Below, piece by piece: positions 9,845 to 18,786 of a stretch of DNA of 64,000 nt; positions within the stretch are counted from its first letter, which is position 1, and every line of letters begins with the position of its first letter. The notes under the pieces were generated by a model. The model saw only the letters and a program-made list of their open reading frames with translations, was not told the origin of the DNA and did no database searches. The stretch lies in contig NZ_JAHBGC010000016.1 in assembly GCF_018390645.1 (NCBI RefSeq), positions 1-64,000 of the forward strand, in the 5' to 3' direction. The DNA comes from Ancylobacter dichloromethanicus (GTDB lineage Bacteria > Pseudomonadota > Alphaproteobacteria > Rhizobiales > Xanthobacteraceae). The position numbers and the translations under genes were made by a program.

Positions 9845-12358
9845 ATGCCCGGTCGCAGTGACCCGAAGGCGCGCACGCGCCGCTTCGAAGAGGCGGCGGT
9901 CGAGGCGCTCCTGGCGGAATACAAGCCGTTTCCCGGTGTCCACGATGAACTCGTGGACGGCGAGGGGCGGCCGCGCGCCCACTGGACCTCGCTGCTGGCG
10001 GCGCTCGCCGAGATGGGCGTCGAGGAGGTCAACCGGCGTTTCCGCGCCGCCGACCGCCATCTCTACCGCTCCGGCGTGTTCTACCGCGTCTATGACGACC
10101 CCAATGGCGGCGAGCGGCCCTGGCCGATCTCGCATCTGCCGCTGGTCATCGACGCCACCGAATGGCGCGCGCTGGAGCGCGGGCTGATCCAGCGCGCGCA
10201 GATGCTCGAATCGCTGCTCGCCGATCTCTATGGCGGGGGGCAGCTGGTGCGCTCGGGCGCGCTGCCGGCGGCGGCGGTGGCCGGCAATCCCGATTTCCTG
10301 CGCCCGATGGTCGGGGTCGACCCGCATGGCGGCAGCTTCCTCAGGATCTACGCCGCCGATATCGGGCGCGGCCCGGACGGCAATTGGTGGGTGCTGTCGG
10401 ACCGTACCCAGTCGCCCTCGGGCGCCGGCTACGCGCTGGAGAACCGCATCGCCATCGCCCGGGCGCTGCCGGACCTCGCCCGCTCGCTCAACGTCAAGCG
10501 CCTTGCCAGCTATTTCCAGGGCCTGCGGGCGGGACTGACGCGGCTCGACCGTTCCGGCGAGGGGCGGGTGGGCCTGCTCACCCCCGGGCCGCTCAACGAG
10601 ACCTATTTCGAGCACGCCTATCTCGCCCGCTATCTCGGCTTCGTGCTGCTGGAGGGCGACGATCTCACCGTGCGCGACAACATCGTCTATGTGCGCACCG
10701 TGGCCGGGCTGAAGCGGGTGGACGTGCTGATGCGCCGGCTCGACGCCGACTATGCCGACCCGCTGGAGCTCAACCCGTCCTCGCGGCTGGGCGTGCCCGG
10801 GCTGATGCAGGCGATCCGTGCCGGCGGGGTGGCGGTGGTGAACGCGCTCGGCGCCGGCGTGGTCGAGGCGCCGGCGATGATGGGGTTCCTGCCCCGGCTC
10901 GGCCGGCAGGTGCTCGGCGAGGCGCCGATCCTGCCCAATGTCGCCACCTGGTGGTGCGGCCAGCCGGCCGAGCGCGAGCGCGTGCTCGACAGCCTCGACG
11001 ACCTCGTGCTCTCGCCCGCCTTCCGCCGGCCGGTGCCGGGGGCGCTGGAGGACGGCCCGGTGATCGGCGCCGATCTCGCCCCCGCCCGCCGCGCGGCGGT
11101 GGAGCACGCCATCCGCACCCGCGGCGTCGACATTGTCGGCCAGGAGGCGGTGCGGCTGTCCACCATGCCGGTGTGGCGCAACGGCCGGCTGGAGCCGCGC
11201 CCCTTCATCCTGCGCATCTTCGTCGCCGCCACCGAGGCGGGCTGGACCGTCATGCCCGGCGGCTTCTGCCGCGTCTCCGACAGTATGGACGCCCGGGCCG
11301 TGTCGATGCAGGGCGGCGGCCGCTCGGCCGATGTGTGGGTGCTGGACGCCGCGCCGGTGGAGCAGACCACGCTGCTGCCGGCGCGCGACGCGGTCGAGGT
11401 CAAGCGCCAGACCGGCCCGCTGCCCAGCCGCGCGGCGGATAATTTCTTCTGGCTCGGCCGCTATGTCGAGCGGGCGGAGAGCACGCTGCGGCTGCTGCGC
11501 ACCCTCGCCGGCCGGCTCTCCTCCACCGCCGATGGCGGCGGCGCGTCGGTGCCGGCGCTGCTCGACCTGCTGCAGTCCTGGGGCGCGGCGCCGGACGAAT
11601 TGGGCCGGGCGCGGCCGATCCGCCATGTGCTGGCGGCGCTGACGCGGCGGGACCAGCCGGGGGCGCTGCCCAACCTCATCGACCATGCCCGCCACACCGC
11701 CTCGGTCATTCGCGACCGGCTGTCGCCGGATGCCTGGCGCACGCTGGCCGATCTCGGGCTGATGATGGACGAGCCGGTGCCGGCGGCGAGCGCGGAGCCG
11801 GACGCCTATGAGCGCGCCGACCGCGCCTTGCGCGCGCTCGCCGCCTTTTCCGGCCTCGCATCGGAGAACATGAACCGGCTGGCCGGCTGGCGCTTTCTCG
11901 ATCTCGGCCGCCGCGTCGAGCGCGGCATCGCCGTGTGCCGCTTCGCCCGCGCGCTGGTGGGCGAGACGCCGAGCGCCAGCACGCTGGATGTGCTGCTGGA
12001 GCTGTGCGACAGCCAGATCACCTACCGCTCGCGCTATGTGATGGTGGAGAGCCGCGCGCCGGTGCTCGACCTCGTGCTGCTCGACCCGGTCAACCCGCGC
12101 TCGCTCGCCTTCCAGATCGCCGCCATCAGCGACCATCTCGACGCGCTGCCCGGCCATCTCGGCGAGGCGTTGCCGCCGCCCGAGGAGCGGCTCGCCGCCC
12201 GGCTCTCGGCCAGCATGAAGGCGTTCGACGCGGTCGAGTTCGACGATGCCCGGCTCAGCCAGATCGGCGCCGAGCTGATGGAGCTCTCCAACGATGTGGC
12301 GGAACGCTACTTCATCCACCGCCAGCCGGTGGAGACGCCGTGGGACCTGCTGGCATGA
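9845..12358 (+). CDS. circularly permuted ATP-grasp protein fused to an alpha-E domain
   Basis: 837 residues. The first 480 or so form a circularly permuted ATP-grasp domain (GNPDFLRPMVGVDP, LSDRTQSPSGAGYALENR, and a Gly-rich GVVEAPAMMGFLP region), expected to join a carboxylate to an amine with ATP through an acyl-phosphate. The last 310 or so form the all-helical alpha-E domain (DNFFWLGRYVERAESTLRLLR, SRYVMVESRAPVLDLVLLD). In many genomes these are two neighbouring genes; here they are one polypeptide. A GAGGAAG ribosome site precedes the ATG. The stop overlaps the next start as ATGA, showing translational coupling to the second transglutaminase. The substrate is unknown. Confidence 0.92.
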   Translation: MPGRSDPKARTRRFEEAAVEALLAEYKPFPGVHDELVDGEGRPRAHWTSLLAALAEMGVEEVNRRFRAADRHLYRSGVFYRVYDDPNGGERPWPISHLPLVIDATEWRALERGLIQRAQMLESLLADLYGGGQLVRSGALPAAAVAGNPDFLRPMVGVDPHGGSFLRIYAADIGRGPDGNWWVLSDRTQSPSGAGYALENRIAIARALPDLARSLNVKRLASYFQGLRAGLTRLDRSGEGRVGLLTPGPLNETYFEHAYLARYLGFVLLEGDDLTVRDNIVYVRTVAGLKRVDVLMRRLDADYADPLELNPSSRLGVPGLMQAIRAGGVAVVNALGAGVVEAPAMMGFLPRLGRQVLGEAPILPNVATWWCGQPAERERVLDSLDDLVLSPAFRRPVPGALEDGPVIGADLAPARRAAVEHAIRTRGVDIVGQEAVRLSTMPVWRNGRLEPRPFILRIFVAATEAGWTVMPGGFCRVSDSMDARAVSMQGGGRSADVWVLDAAPVEQTTLLPARDAVEVKRQTGPLPSRAADNFFWLGRYVERAESTLRLLRTLAGRLSSTADGGGASVPALLDLLQSWGAAPDELGRARPIRHVLAALTRRDQPGALPNLIDHARHTASVIRDRLSPDAWRTLADLGLMMDEPVPAASAEPDAYERADRALRALAAFSGLASENMNRLAGWRFLDLGRRVERGIAVCRFARALVGETPSASTLDVLLELCDSQITYRSRYVMVESRAPVLDLVLLDPVNPRSLAFQIAAISDHLDALPGHLGEALPPPEERLAARLSASMKAFDAVEFDDARLSQIGAELMELSNDVAERYFIHRQPVETPWDLLA

Positions 12359-13281
12359 AATACGACATTCACCAGTCCACCGCCTATTCCTACGCCTCGT
12401 CCGTGCCGGTGGCGCGCCATGTGGTGCGCATGGTGCCGGTCGACCGGCCGAACCAGCGGGTGGTCGCCAGCCATTTCGTGGTCGAGCCCGAGCCGGTGGA
12501 ATGGACCGAGACGCGCGATTTCTTCGGCAACAAGGTGGTGCATATCCGCATCGAGACCCCGCACCGGAGCTTCACCGTGAAGACCCGGGCGCGGGTGGAG
12601 GTGGAGGCGCCGGCCGAGATCGCCGCCGATGCCGGCCCGAGCTGGGAGGAGGCGCGCGAGGCGGCGGATGAGAGCCTCGACCTCTCCGCGCTCTCGCCGG
12701 CGCATTTCCTGTTCCCCAGCCCCGCCGTGCCGCTGAGCGCGCCGATCACCGAATGGACGGCGGAGAGCTTCCCGCCCGGTCGGCCGATGCTGGCCGCCTG
12801 CGTCGAGCTGATGAACCGTCTCTATGAGGAGTTCACCTACGACCCGCGCGCCACCGACGTCTCGACCCCGCCGCTGGAGGCGTTCGAGCTGCGGGCCGGG
12901 GTGTGCCAGGACTTCGCCCATATCATGATCGCCGGGCTGCGCGGCCTCGGCCTGCCGGCGGCCTATGTCTCCGGCTTCCTGCGCACCGAGCCGCCGCCGG
13001 GCAAGGAGCGCCTCCAGGGCGCCGACGCCACCCATGCCTGGGTCATGGTGTGGTGCGGCGAGGCGATCGGCTGGCAGGGGCTGGACCCGACCAACGCGCT
13101 CGTCGTCGCCACCGACCATGTCGTGCTGGCGGTGGGGCGCGACTATACCGATGTCGCCCCCATCGGCGGCGTGGTGTTCGGCTCGGGCAAGCAGAAGCTG
13201 AATGTCGAGGTGGACGTGATTCCGCTGGCGGAAGAGGCGGCGGCCGGCAAGGGGCCGGCCTCTCCCCATTCGCGGGCCTGA
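12355..13281 (+). CDS. transglutaminase-like cysteine peptidase family protein
   Basis: 308 residues from the ATG that overlaps the previous stop (ATGA). It has the bacterial transglutaminase N-terminal domain (KYDIHQSTAYSYASSVPVARH, about 1-85) and a transglutaminase core with an intact triad: Cys184 (GVCQDFAH), His227 (THAWV) and Asp244 (GLDPTNAL). It is related to the N-terminal third of the first gene of the operon but lacks DUF2126. In the family such proteins are thought to act as peptidases or amide-transfer enzymes. Tight coupling to the ATP-grasp/alpha-E gene implies that they work in the same pathway, perhaps processing the ligated product. Confidence 0.92.
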   Translation: MKYDIHQSTAYSYASSVPVARHVVRMVPVDRPNQRVVASHFVVEPEPVEWTETRDFFGNKVVHIRIETPHRSFTVKTRARVEVEAPAEIAADAGPSWEEAREAADESLDLSALSPAHFLFPSPAVPLSAPITEWTAESFPPGRPMLAACVELMNRLYEEFTYDPRATDVSTPPLEAFELRAGVCQDFAHIMIAGLRGLGLPAAYVSGFLRTEPPPGKERLQGADATHAWVMVWCGEAIGWQGLDPTNALVVATDHVVLAVGRDYTDVAPIGGVVFGSGKQKLNVEVDVIPLAEEAAAGKGPASPHSRA

Positions 13282-13503
13282 GACCCCGCGCGCGCAGGCT
13301 CCCGGCGGGTGATTGTCGCGCCCCTGCCGATAGGGTAATCCGGTCTGATCGACGGCTCTTGAGCGAAATGCCCAGGGGTATTATCGAACGTCCTCTCTCA
13401 ACTGGATCGGTGGTTTCTTCGAGCGAAGGGCCGGTCCCACGCATGCGGACGCACCCGGTTGACGGGGCGCGTCCGTCGGCCCGCTACGCGAAAGGTTCCT
13501 GCC

Positions 13504-14271
13504 GTGACGAACCCGACCCAGCCTTCCCCCGCCGCCTCTCTCCCGCTGTTCTACCGCTCGCCGGCCCTGCTGCGCTACCGCAGCCATGCCCGGCTTGGCG
13601 TCCGGCGCGAGGCGAGTTTCCAGTTCGCCGCGGCCGCGACGTCGATTCCGCTGGTGGCGGGCGATTTCGTGCATGCCGCGCGCGACTATCCCATCGTGTT
13701 CGCCGGTGACGAGGGAGCCATGCCGCTGGCGGTGACGGGCGTCGCCGCCGGGCGGAACCTGTTCGTGGAGGCCGACGGGCGCTGGCGCGCCGGCAGCTAT
13801 ATTCCCGGCTATGTCCGCCGCTACCCGTTCATCGGCATCGTGGAGGGCGGCGCCACGATGCTGGGCGCCGATCTCGCCAGCGACCGGCTCGCCGTCGCCG
13901 ATGACGAGGGGGCCGAGCGGCTGTTCGACGCCAAGGGCGGCGCCACCAAGATCGGCCAGGCCGCCAGGGACATGTGCGACGCCTATGCGGCCGACCATGC
14001 CCGCACCACGGCCTTCGTCACGGCACTGAAGGCCAACGGCCTGCTCTCCGCGCGCTCGGCGCAGGTCAATTATGCCGATGCCGGCCGCGCCGTGGTGCAG
14101 GGCTTCCAGCTGGTGGACGAGGCGGCGTTCCGGGCGCTCCCCGGGCCGGTGGTCGTCGAGTTCCACGCCAGGGGCTGGCTGGACCTCATTATCCTGCACC
14201 TCGCCTCCCAGCACCGCTGGCGCGATCTGGTGAACGCCTCCTCGAAGGAGCGCGCCAAGGCGGCGAACTGA
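13504..14271 (+). CDS. SapC-like family protein
   Basis: 255 residues from a GTG at 13504, chosen because an AAAGG ribosome site lies 8 bases before it; an upstream in-frame ATG at 13459 would add an unlikely basic leader. The sequence (PLFYRSPALLRYRSHARLG, YPIVFAGDEG, YIPGYVRRYPF, LIVLH-like end IILHLASQHRW) matches the SapC domain family, found in proteobacteria and named from a Campylobacter S-layer-related protein. No signal peptide is present. The function is not established. It stands alone between the transglutaminase operon and an AmpG-like permease. Confidence 0.85.
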   Translation: MTNPTQPSPAASLPLFYRSPALLRYRSHARLGVRREASFQFAAAATSIPLVAGDFVHAARDYPIVFAGDEGAMPLAVTGVAAGRNLFVEADGRWRAGSYIPGYVRRYPFIGIVEGGATMLGADLASDRLAVADDEGAERLFDAKGGATKIGQAARDMCDAYAADHARTTAFVTALKANGLLSARSAQVNYADAGRAVVQGFQLVDEAAFRALPGPVVVEFHARGWLDLIILHLASQHRWRDLVNASSKERAKAAN

Positions 14272-14476
14272 CGGAGCCCGCGGCCCGCCCTCGCCCGGGA
14301 GCCGGGTCGCGGAAGGGCGGGCCGCATCCTCCGGCGCGGGCGCGCCGGGGCCGGCGGTCAGGCTGGGCGGGTGAAGCGCGTCTTGGCGATTCATTCGCGG
14401 GCGAAAGCACTTTAGAGATGGGTGAGACGCCCCCCGAATCGGCGCGCCCTCCCGCGCGCCGCCGAGAGAGCCGGCC

Positions 14477-15856
14477 ATGACCGACACCGCCCGCACCCCC
14501 GCCCGCGACGACGACGGCTTCCTCGCCAGCCTCGCGGTCTATCTGCGCCCGCGGGTGCTGATCGTCATCCTGCTCGGCTTCTCCTCCGGCCTGCCGCTGG
14601 CGCTGTCCGGCGCCACGCTCACCATCTGGATGGCCGAGGCGCAGGTGAACCTCGCCACCATCGGCCTCTTCGCGCTGGTCGGCGTGCCCTATAATTTCAA
14701 GTTCGTCTGGGCGCCGCTGGTCGACGCGCTCGACGTGCCGCTGCTGGGGCGCTGGCTCGGGCGGCGGCGCGGCTGGCTGGTGTTCACCCAGCTTCTGCTG
14801 GTGCTCGCCGTCATCTGGCTCGGCTTCCAGGACCCGGTGAACGCGCCCTGGCATGTGGCGCTCGGCGCGCTGCTGGTCGCCACCGCCTCGGCGACGCAGG
14901 ACATCGTGGTCGACGCCTTCCGGGTCGAGAGCCTGGAGGTGCGCGAGCAGGCCGCCGGCATGGCCGGCTATGTCGCCGCCTACCGGGTCGGCATGCTGGC
15001 CTCGGGCGCCGGCGTGGTGCTGCTGGTGGCGTGGTTCGAGGTGCTCGGCACCCCGCGCGCGGATGTGTGGGCCTATGGCTACCTCGCCGCCGCGGCGATG
15101 GTCGGCGTCGGCCTGTTCGCCGCGCTGATGGCCAAGGAGCCGGCGGCCGAACCGGCGACCGAACCGGCGGGGCAGCCGGCAGCTCAACCGGCGATCCAGC
15201 ACCAGGAGAACGTGTTCCGGCGCATCGGCCAGACCGCGGTCGGGGCGTTCAGCGAGTTCCTCACCCGCAACAGTGCGGTCGCCATCCTGCTGTTCGTGGT
15301 GCTGTTCAAGTTCTGCGACGCCTTCGCCGGCGCGCTGAGCGGCGCCTTTGTCATCGATATCGGCTTCGACAAGGCGACCTATGCCGGCGTGGTCAAGGGC
15401 GTGGGCTTCGCGGCGGCGCTGCTCGGCGGGTTCGCCGGCGGGGTGATCGCCCGCGCTTTGCCGCTCTCCACCGCGCTCTGGGTGGGGGGAATCCTGCAGA
15501 TGCTCTCCAACCTCGCCTTTTCCTGGCAGGCCTGGATGGGCGTGAACGTGCCGGCGCTGATGGTGACCATCGTGGTCGAGAACTTCGCCGGCGCCATCGG
15601 TACGGTGATCTTCGTCGCCTATATCTCGGCCCTGTGCGGCAACCGTGCCCACACCGCGACGCAATACGCGCTGCTCACCGCGCTGGCCGCCGTCGGCCGA
15701 ACCTTCCTCGCCTCCTCGGCCGGCTTCATCGCGGTGGAGACGGGGTGGATCGTGTTCTTCGCCATCACCTCGGTCGCCGCCCTGCCGGGGCTGGCGCTGC
15801 TGGCCTGGCTGCAGGCGCGCGGCCATTTCCGCGAACTGGCAGCCGGCAGCCGGTGA
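14477..15856 (+). CDS. ampG: AmpG-like muropeptide permease (MFS)
   Basis: 459 residues with about 12 transmembrane helices of the major facilitator fold. The start LLGFSSGLPLALSGATLTIWMAE and the following VPYNFKFVWAPLVDALD are typical of AmpG, which brings anhydro-muropeptides from the periplasm into the cytoplasm for cell-wall recycling. Residues of about 215-240 form a Pro/Ala/Glu repeat in the central cytoplasmic loop (EPAAEPATEPAGQPAAQPA). The assignment to the AmpG/RhmT branch is good; transport of muropeptides is inferred. No beta-lactamase or ampD gene is adjacent, although a beta-lactamase-like protein lies at the left edge of the window. Confidence 0.85.
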   Translation: MTDTARTPARDDDGFLASLAVYLRPRVLIVILLGFSSGLPLALSGATLTIWMAEAQVNLATIGLFALVGVPYNFKFVWAPLVDALDVPLLGRWLGRRRGWLVFTQLLLVLAVIWLGFQDPVNAPWHVALGALLVATASATQDIVVDAFRVESLEVREQAAGMAGYVAAYRVGMLASGAGVVLLVAWFEVLGTPRADVWAYGYLAAAAMVGVGLFAALMAKEPAAEPATEPAGQPAAQPAIQHQENVFRRIGQTAVGAFSEFLTRNSAVAILLFVVLFKFCDAFAGALSGAFVIDIGFDKATYAGVVKGVGFAAALLGGFAGGVIARALPLSTALWVGGILQMLSNLAFSWQAWMGVNVPALMVTIVVENFAGAIGTVIFVAYISALCGNRAHTATQYALLTALAAVGRTFLASSAGFIAVETGWIVFFAITSVAALPGLALLAWLQARGHFRELAAGSR

Positions 15857-15946
15857 AGCGGCAGCGTTGCAGCCTGTCGTCTGCAGCCGGATGCAGCAGC
15901 GCTCGCAGCGCCCTCCGCAGTTGGCGATTGCAGTCGCGCGGCAGGC

Positions 15947-16552
15947 TCAGAAGCTGGTGCGCGCCCGGATCGCCGCCGACAGCGTGCCCTCGTCGAGATA
16001 GTCCAGCTCGCCGCCCACCGGCACGCCATGGGCGAGGCGGGTGACCTTCACATTCGCCTCGCGCAGAAGCTCGGTGATGTAATGCGCCGTGGTCTGCCCA
16101 TCGACCGTGGCGCCGAGCGCCAGCAGCACTTCCGTCACCGTGCCGCCCTGCACCCGCCCGACCAGCGCGGCGAGGTTGAGGTCGTCCGGCCCGATGCCGT
16201 CGAGCGGCGACAGCGTGCCGCCGAGCACGTGGTAGCGCGCGTTCAGCGCCGCGGCGCGCTCCAGCGCCCACAGGTCCGCCACATCGGCGACCACCACCAG
16301 CAGCGCGGGGTCGCGGGTGTCGTCGATGCAGATCGAGCAGGGGTCGCGGACGTCGATATTGCCGCAGACGCGGCAGGTGCAGATCTTGCCCAGCACGTCC
16401 TCGAAAGCGCTGGCGAGCGGGCTCATCAGTTGTTCGCGCTTCTTGATCAGGTGCAGCGCCGCCCGCCGGGCCGAGCGCGGGCCGAGGCCCGGCACGCGGG
16501 CGAGAAGCTGGATCAGGCGTTCGATCTCGGGACCGGCGACGGCGCGGGGCAT
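15947..16552 (-). CDS. recR: recombination mediator protein RecR
   Basis: 201 residues, identical to the usual RecR length. It has the helix-hairpin-helix region ([20 protein letters not shown]), a four-Cys zinc finger ([18 protein letters not shown]) and a Toprim domain ([13 protein letters not shown], then [23 protein letters not shown]). RecR with RecO and RecF loads RecA on gapped DNA. The ATG at 16552 gives [17 protein letters not shown]; an ATG two codons earlier (16558) is also possible. In many bacteria recR follows dnaX and ybaB; here an antiporter gene is divergent instead, so it is apparently transcribed alone. Confidence 0.97.
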   Translation of the reverse strand: MPRAVAGPEIERLIQLLARVPGLGPRSARRAALHLIKKREQLMSPLASAFEDVLGKICTCRVCGNIDVRDPCSICIDDTRDPALLVVVADVADLWALERAAALNARYHVLGGTLSPLDGIGPDDLNLAALVGRVQGGTVTEVLLALGATVDGQTTAHYITELLREANVKVTRLAHGVPVGGELDYLDEGTLSAAIRARTSF

Positions 16553-16750
16553 GGGCATCCTCAAGGCCGGAACGCTCCCGGCCGATCCTGTCTCGTCTAG
16601 CGCAGGCCGGCCCGGGCCGCAAAGGCGCAGCGACGTGGCCGAACCCGGCAGCATAATCGCGGCGGCGCCGGTCCGGTTTTGCTCGACACCCGGGGAGGGG
16701 GTTGCTAACCGGGATTTCAACGAATGAATACGCCGACCTGGGGGAGACTG

Positions 16751-18220
16751 ATGACGACGACGAAAGCCGCCGCGCGTGCCGTCCTGTGCCTCGCGGCCCG
16801 GTGCCGTGCCATGCCGTTCCTGGCCGCCCTGCTGCTGGCGGGCGCGCTGCCGGCCCAGGCGGCGGAGGGCGCCGGAATCGACGGCGCCGCCCTGCCGCTG
16901 CTCTGGGGCCTCCCGTTTGTCGGCATGTTGCTGTCGATCGCCGTCATCCCGCTGCTGGCCGGGCATTTCTGGCACCATCACTACGGCAAGGTCGCGCTGT
17001 TCTGGGGGCTGGCCTTCCTGGTGCCGTTCATCGCCGTGTTCGGCGCCGGGCTCACGGTCTACGAGGTCGCCCACGCGGCGCTGCTGGAATACATCCCCTT
17101 CATCATCCTGCTGTTCTCGCTGTTCACCATTTCCGGCGGCATCCTGCTCACCGGCAACCTGCACGGCAGCCCGGGGGTGAACACCAGCCTGCTCGCCATC
17201 GGCACGCTGCTGGCGAGCGTGATCGGCACCACCGGCGCCTCCATGGTGCTGATCCGCCCGCTGCTGCGCGCCAATGACGACCGGCGCCACAATGTGCACA
17301 CCGTGGTGTTCTTCATCTTCCTGGTGTCGAACATCGGCGGCTCGCTCACCCCGCTCGGCGATCCGCCGCTGTTCCTCGGCTTCCTGAAGGGCGTGGATTT
17401 CTTCTGGACCACGCAGCACCTGTTCCACGACACCGCCGTCATGGCCGTCATCCTGCTCGGCGCGTTCTACCTGCTCGACCGCTATTTCTATGCGCGCGAG
17501 GAGAACCTGCCGGCCAAGGCCGACCCCACCCCGGACACGGAGCGGCTCGGCCTGCGCGGGCTGCGCAACGTGCCGCTGCTGGCCGGCGTCATCGGTGCCA
17601 TCCTGATGAGCGCGCTGTGGAAGCCGGGCATCGAGTTCGACATTTTCGGCACCCATGTGCCGCTGCCCTCGATCGCCCGCGACCTCGGCCTGCTGGTGCT
17701 GGCGGGAATCTCCATCGCGATCACCCCGGCTTTCATCCGCGAGCGCAACGGTTTCGACTGGGAGCCGATCCGCGAGGTCGCCAAGCTGTTCGCGGCCATC
17801 TTCCTCACCATCATTCCGGTGATCGCGATCCTCAAGGCGGGCGCCAACGGCGCGCTGTCGCCGCTGGTGGCGCTGGTGACGGACGAGGCCGGCGGGCCGG
17901 TGAATGCCGGCTATTTCTGGATGACCGGCCTGCTCTCGGGCTTCCTCGACAATGCGCCCACCTATCTGGTCTTCTTCAACCTCGCCGGCGGCGACGCGCA
18001 GGAACTGATGACGCGCTACGCGGTGACGCTGGAGGCGATCTCGGCCGGCGCGGTGTTCATGGGGGCGCTGACCTATATCGGCAACGCGCCCAATTTCATG
18101 GTGCTGGCCATCGCCAAGAGCCGCGGCGTCGCCATGCCGAGCTTCTTCGGCTACATGGCCTGGTCGGGGCTGTTCCTGCTGCCCTGCTTCGCGCTGCTGA
18201 CCTGGCTGTATTTCCTGTAG
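16751..18220 (+). CDS. sodium:proton antiporter, ion-transporter superfamily membrane protein
   Basis: 489 residues from the ATG at 16751, which has a GGGGAG ribosome site at the right distance; an ATG nine codons upstream lacks one. A cleavable-looking leader ([18 protein letters not shown]) is followed by about 11-12 transmembrane helices. Motifs [28 protein letters not shown] and [22 protein letters not shown] are the paired Asp/Asn-containing segments seen in the NhaD/ArsB-like ion transporter superfamily. It probably exchanges Na+ for H+ across the inner membrane; a citrate or other anion carrier is a less likely alternative. It is divergent from recR and ends 5 bases before a convergent gene. 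Confidence 0.88.
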   Translation: MTTTKAAARAVLCLAARCRAMPFLAALLLAGALPAQAAEGAGIDGAALPLLWGLPFVGMLLSIAVIPLLAGHFWHHHYGKVALFWGLAFLVPFIAVFGAGLTVYEVAHAALLEYIPFIILLFSLFTISGGILLTGNLHGSPGVNTSLLAIGTLLASVIGTTGASMVLIRPLLRANDDRRHNVHTVVFFIFLVSNIGGSLTPLGDPPLFLGFLKGVDFFWTTQHLFHDTAVMAVILLGAFYLLDRYFYAREENLPAKADPTPDTERLGLRGLRNVPLLAGVIGAILMSALWKPGIEFDIFGTHVPLPSIARDLGLLVLAGISIAITPAFIRERNGFDWEPIREVAKLFAAIFLTIIPVIAILKAGANGALSPLVALVTDEAGGPVNAGYFWMTGLLSGFLDNAPTYLVFFNLAGGDAQELMTRYAVTLEAISAGAVFMGALTYIGNAPNFMVLAIAKSRGVAMPSFFGYMAWSGLFLLPCFALLTWLYFL

Positions 18221-18225
18221 CGGGC

Positions 18226-18750
18226 TCAGCTCGCCGGCCGCTTCGCCTCCAGCGCGGCGAAGCGGGTGCGGAACCAGCGGTCCAGCATCGCCGTCTCGAA
18301 GCGCAGCGGCTCGGTGGAGCGCACCGCCACCGGGTCGGTCAGATAGTTCATCGCCCGCAGCGTCTCCTCGCCGCGCGCGATCACCTTGCCGCTGCGGCGC
18401 AAGGTGTAGCGCAGCGTCATCGAGGGCCAGGTGTCCTGCCGCATGACGCGACGTTCCCCGGTGCGCGAACGCAGCGGGTTGATCCTGCCGGCGAGGTCGA
18501 GGTCGAGCACGGTGACGTCGATCTCATAGCCCGCCGGCAGCCGCTTGGCGGCGAGGCGCTGGATGATGCGCTCCAGCCCCTCCAGCGTCAGGCGCTGCTC
18601 GACCGGCCCCCAGGAGAGATTGCCGTCGCGGTAGGTCTCCGGCGCGCGGAAGGTGACATGCGTCGCCGCCTGCGCCGCGCCGGGAAGCAGCAGCACCGCA
18701 CCGAGGGCCAGTGCGGCGCGGGTGAGGGGCGGGATGCCGGGCGTCGTCAT
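18226..18750 (-). CDS. exported DUF3016 family protein
   Basis: 174 residues with a signal peptide ([21 protein letters not shown], cleavage near residue 28). The mature part contains [17 protein letters not shown], a helix [31 protein letters not shown] and a strand region [22 protein letters not shown], matching the DUF3016 family of periplasmic proteins of unknown function. A GGAGGAA ribosome site precedes the ATG. It lies 36 bases downstream of the PEP-carboxykinase-like gene on the same strand and may be cotranscribed with it. Confidence 0.85.
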   Translation of the reverse strand: MTTPGIPPLTRAALALGAVLLLPGAAQAATHVTFRAPETYRDGNLSWGPVEQRLTLEGLERIIQRLAAKRLPAGYEIDVTVLDLDLAGRINPLRSRTGERRVMRQDTWPSMTLRYTLRRSGKVIARGEETLRAMNYLTDPVAVRSTEPLRFETAMLDRWFRTRFAALEAKRPAS

Positions 18751-18786
18751 GTCTTCCTCCGCGGAGCGTGAAGGGTGAGTGTCGCC

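Noticed and set aside
6206-12319. 2037-codon open frame on the minus strand across the transglutaminase operon
   Set aside because: Same cause; it is antisense to two clear genes and has low-complexity composition.
13359-13384. Promoter TTGAGC-N14-TATTAT before the SapC-like gene
   Set aside because: The 14-base spacing is too short for a sigma70 promoter.
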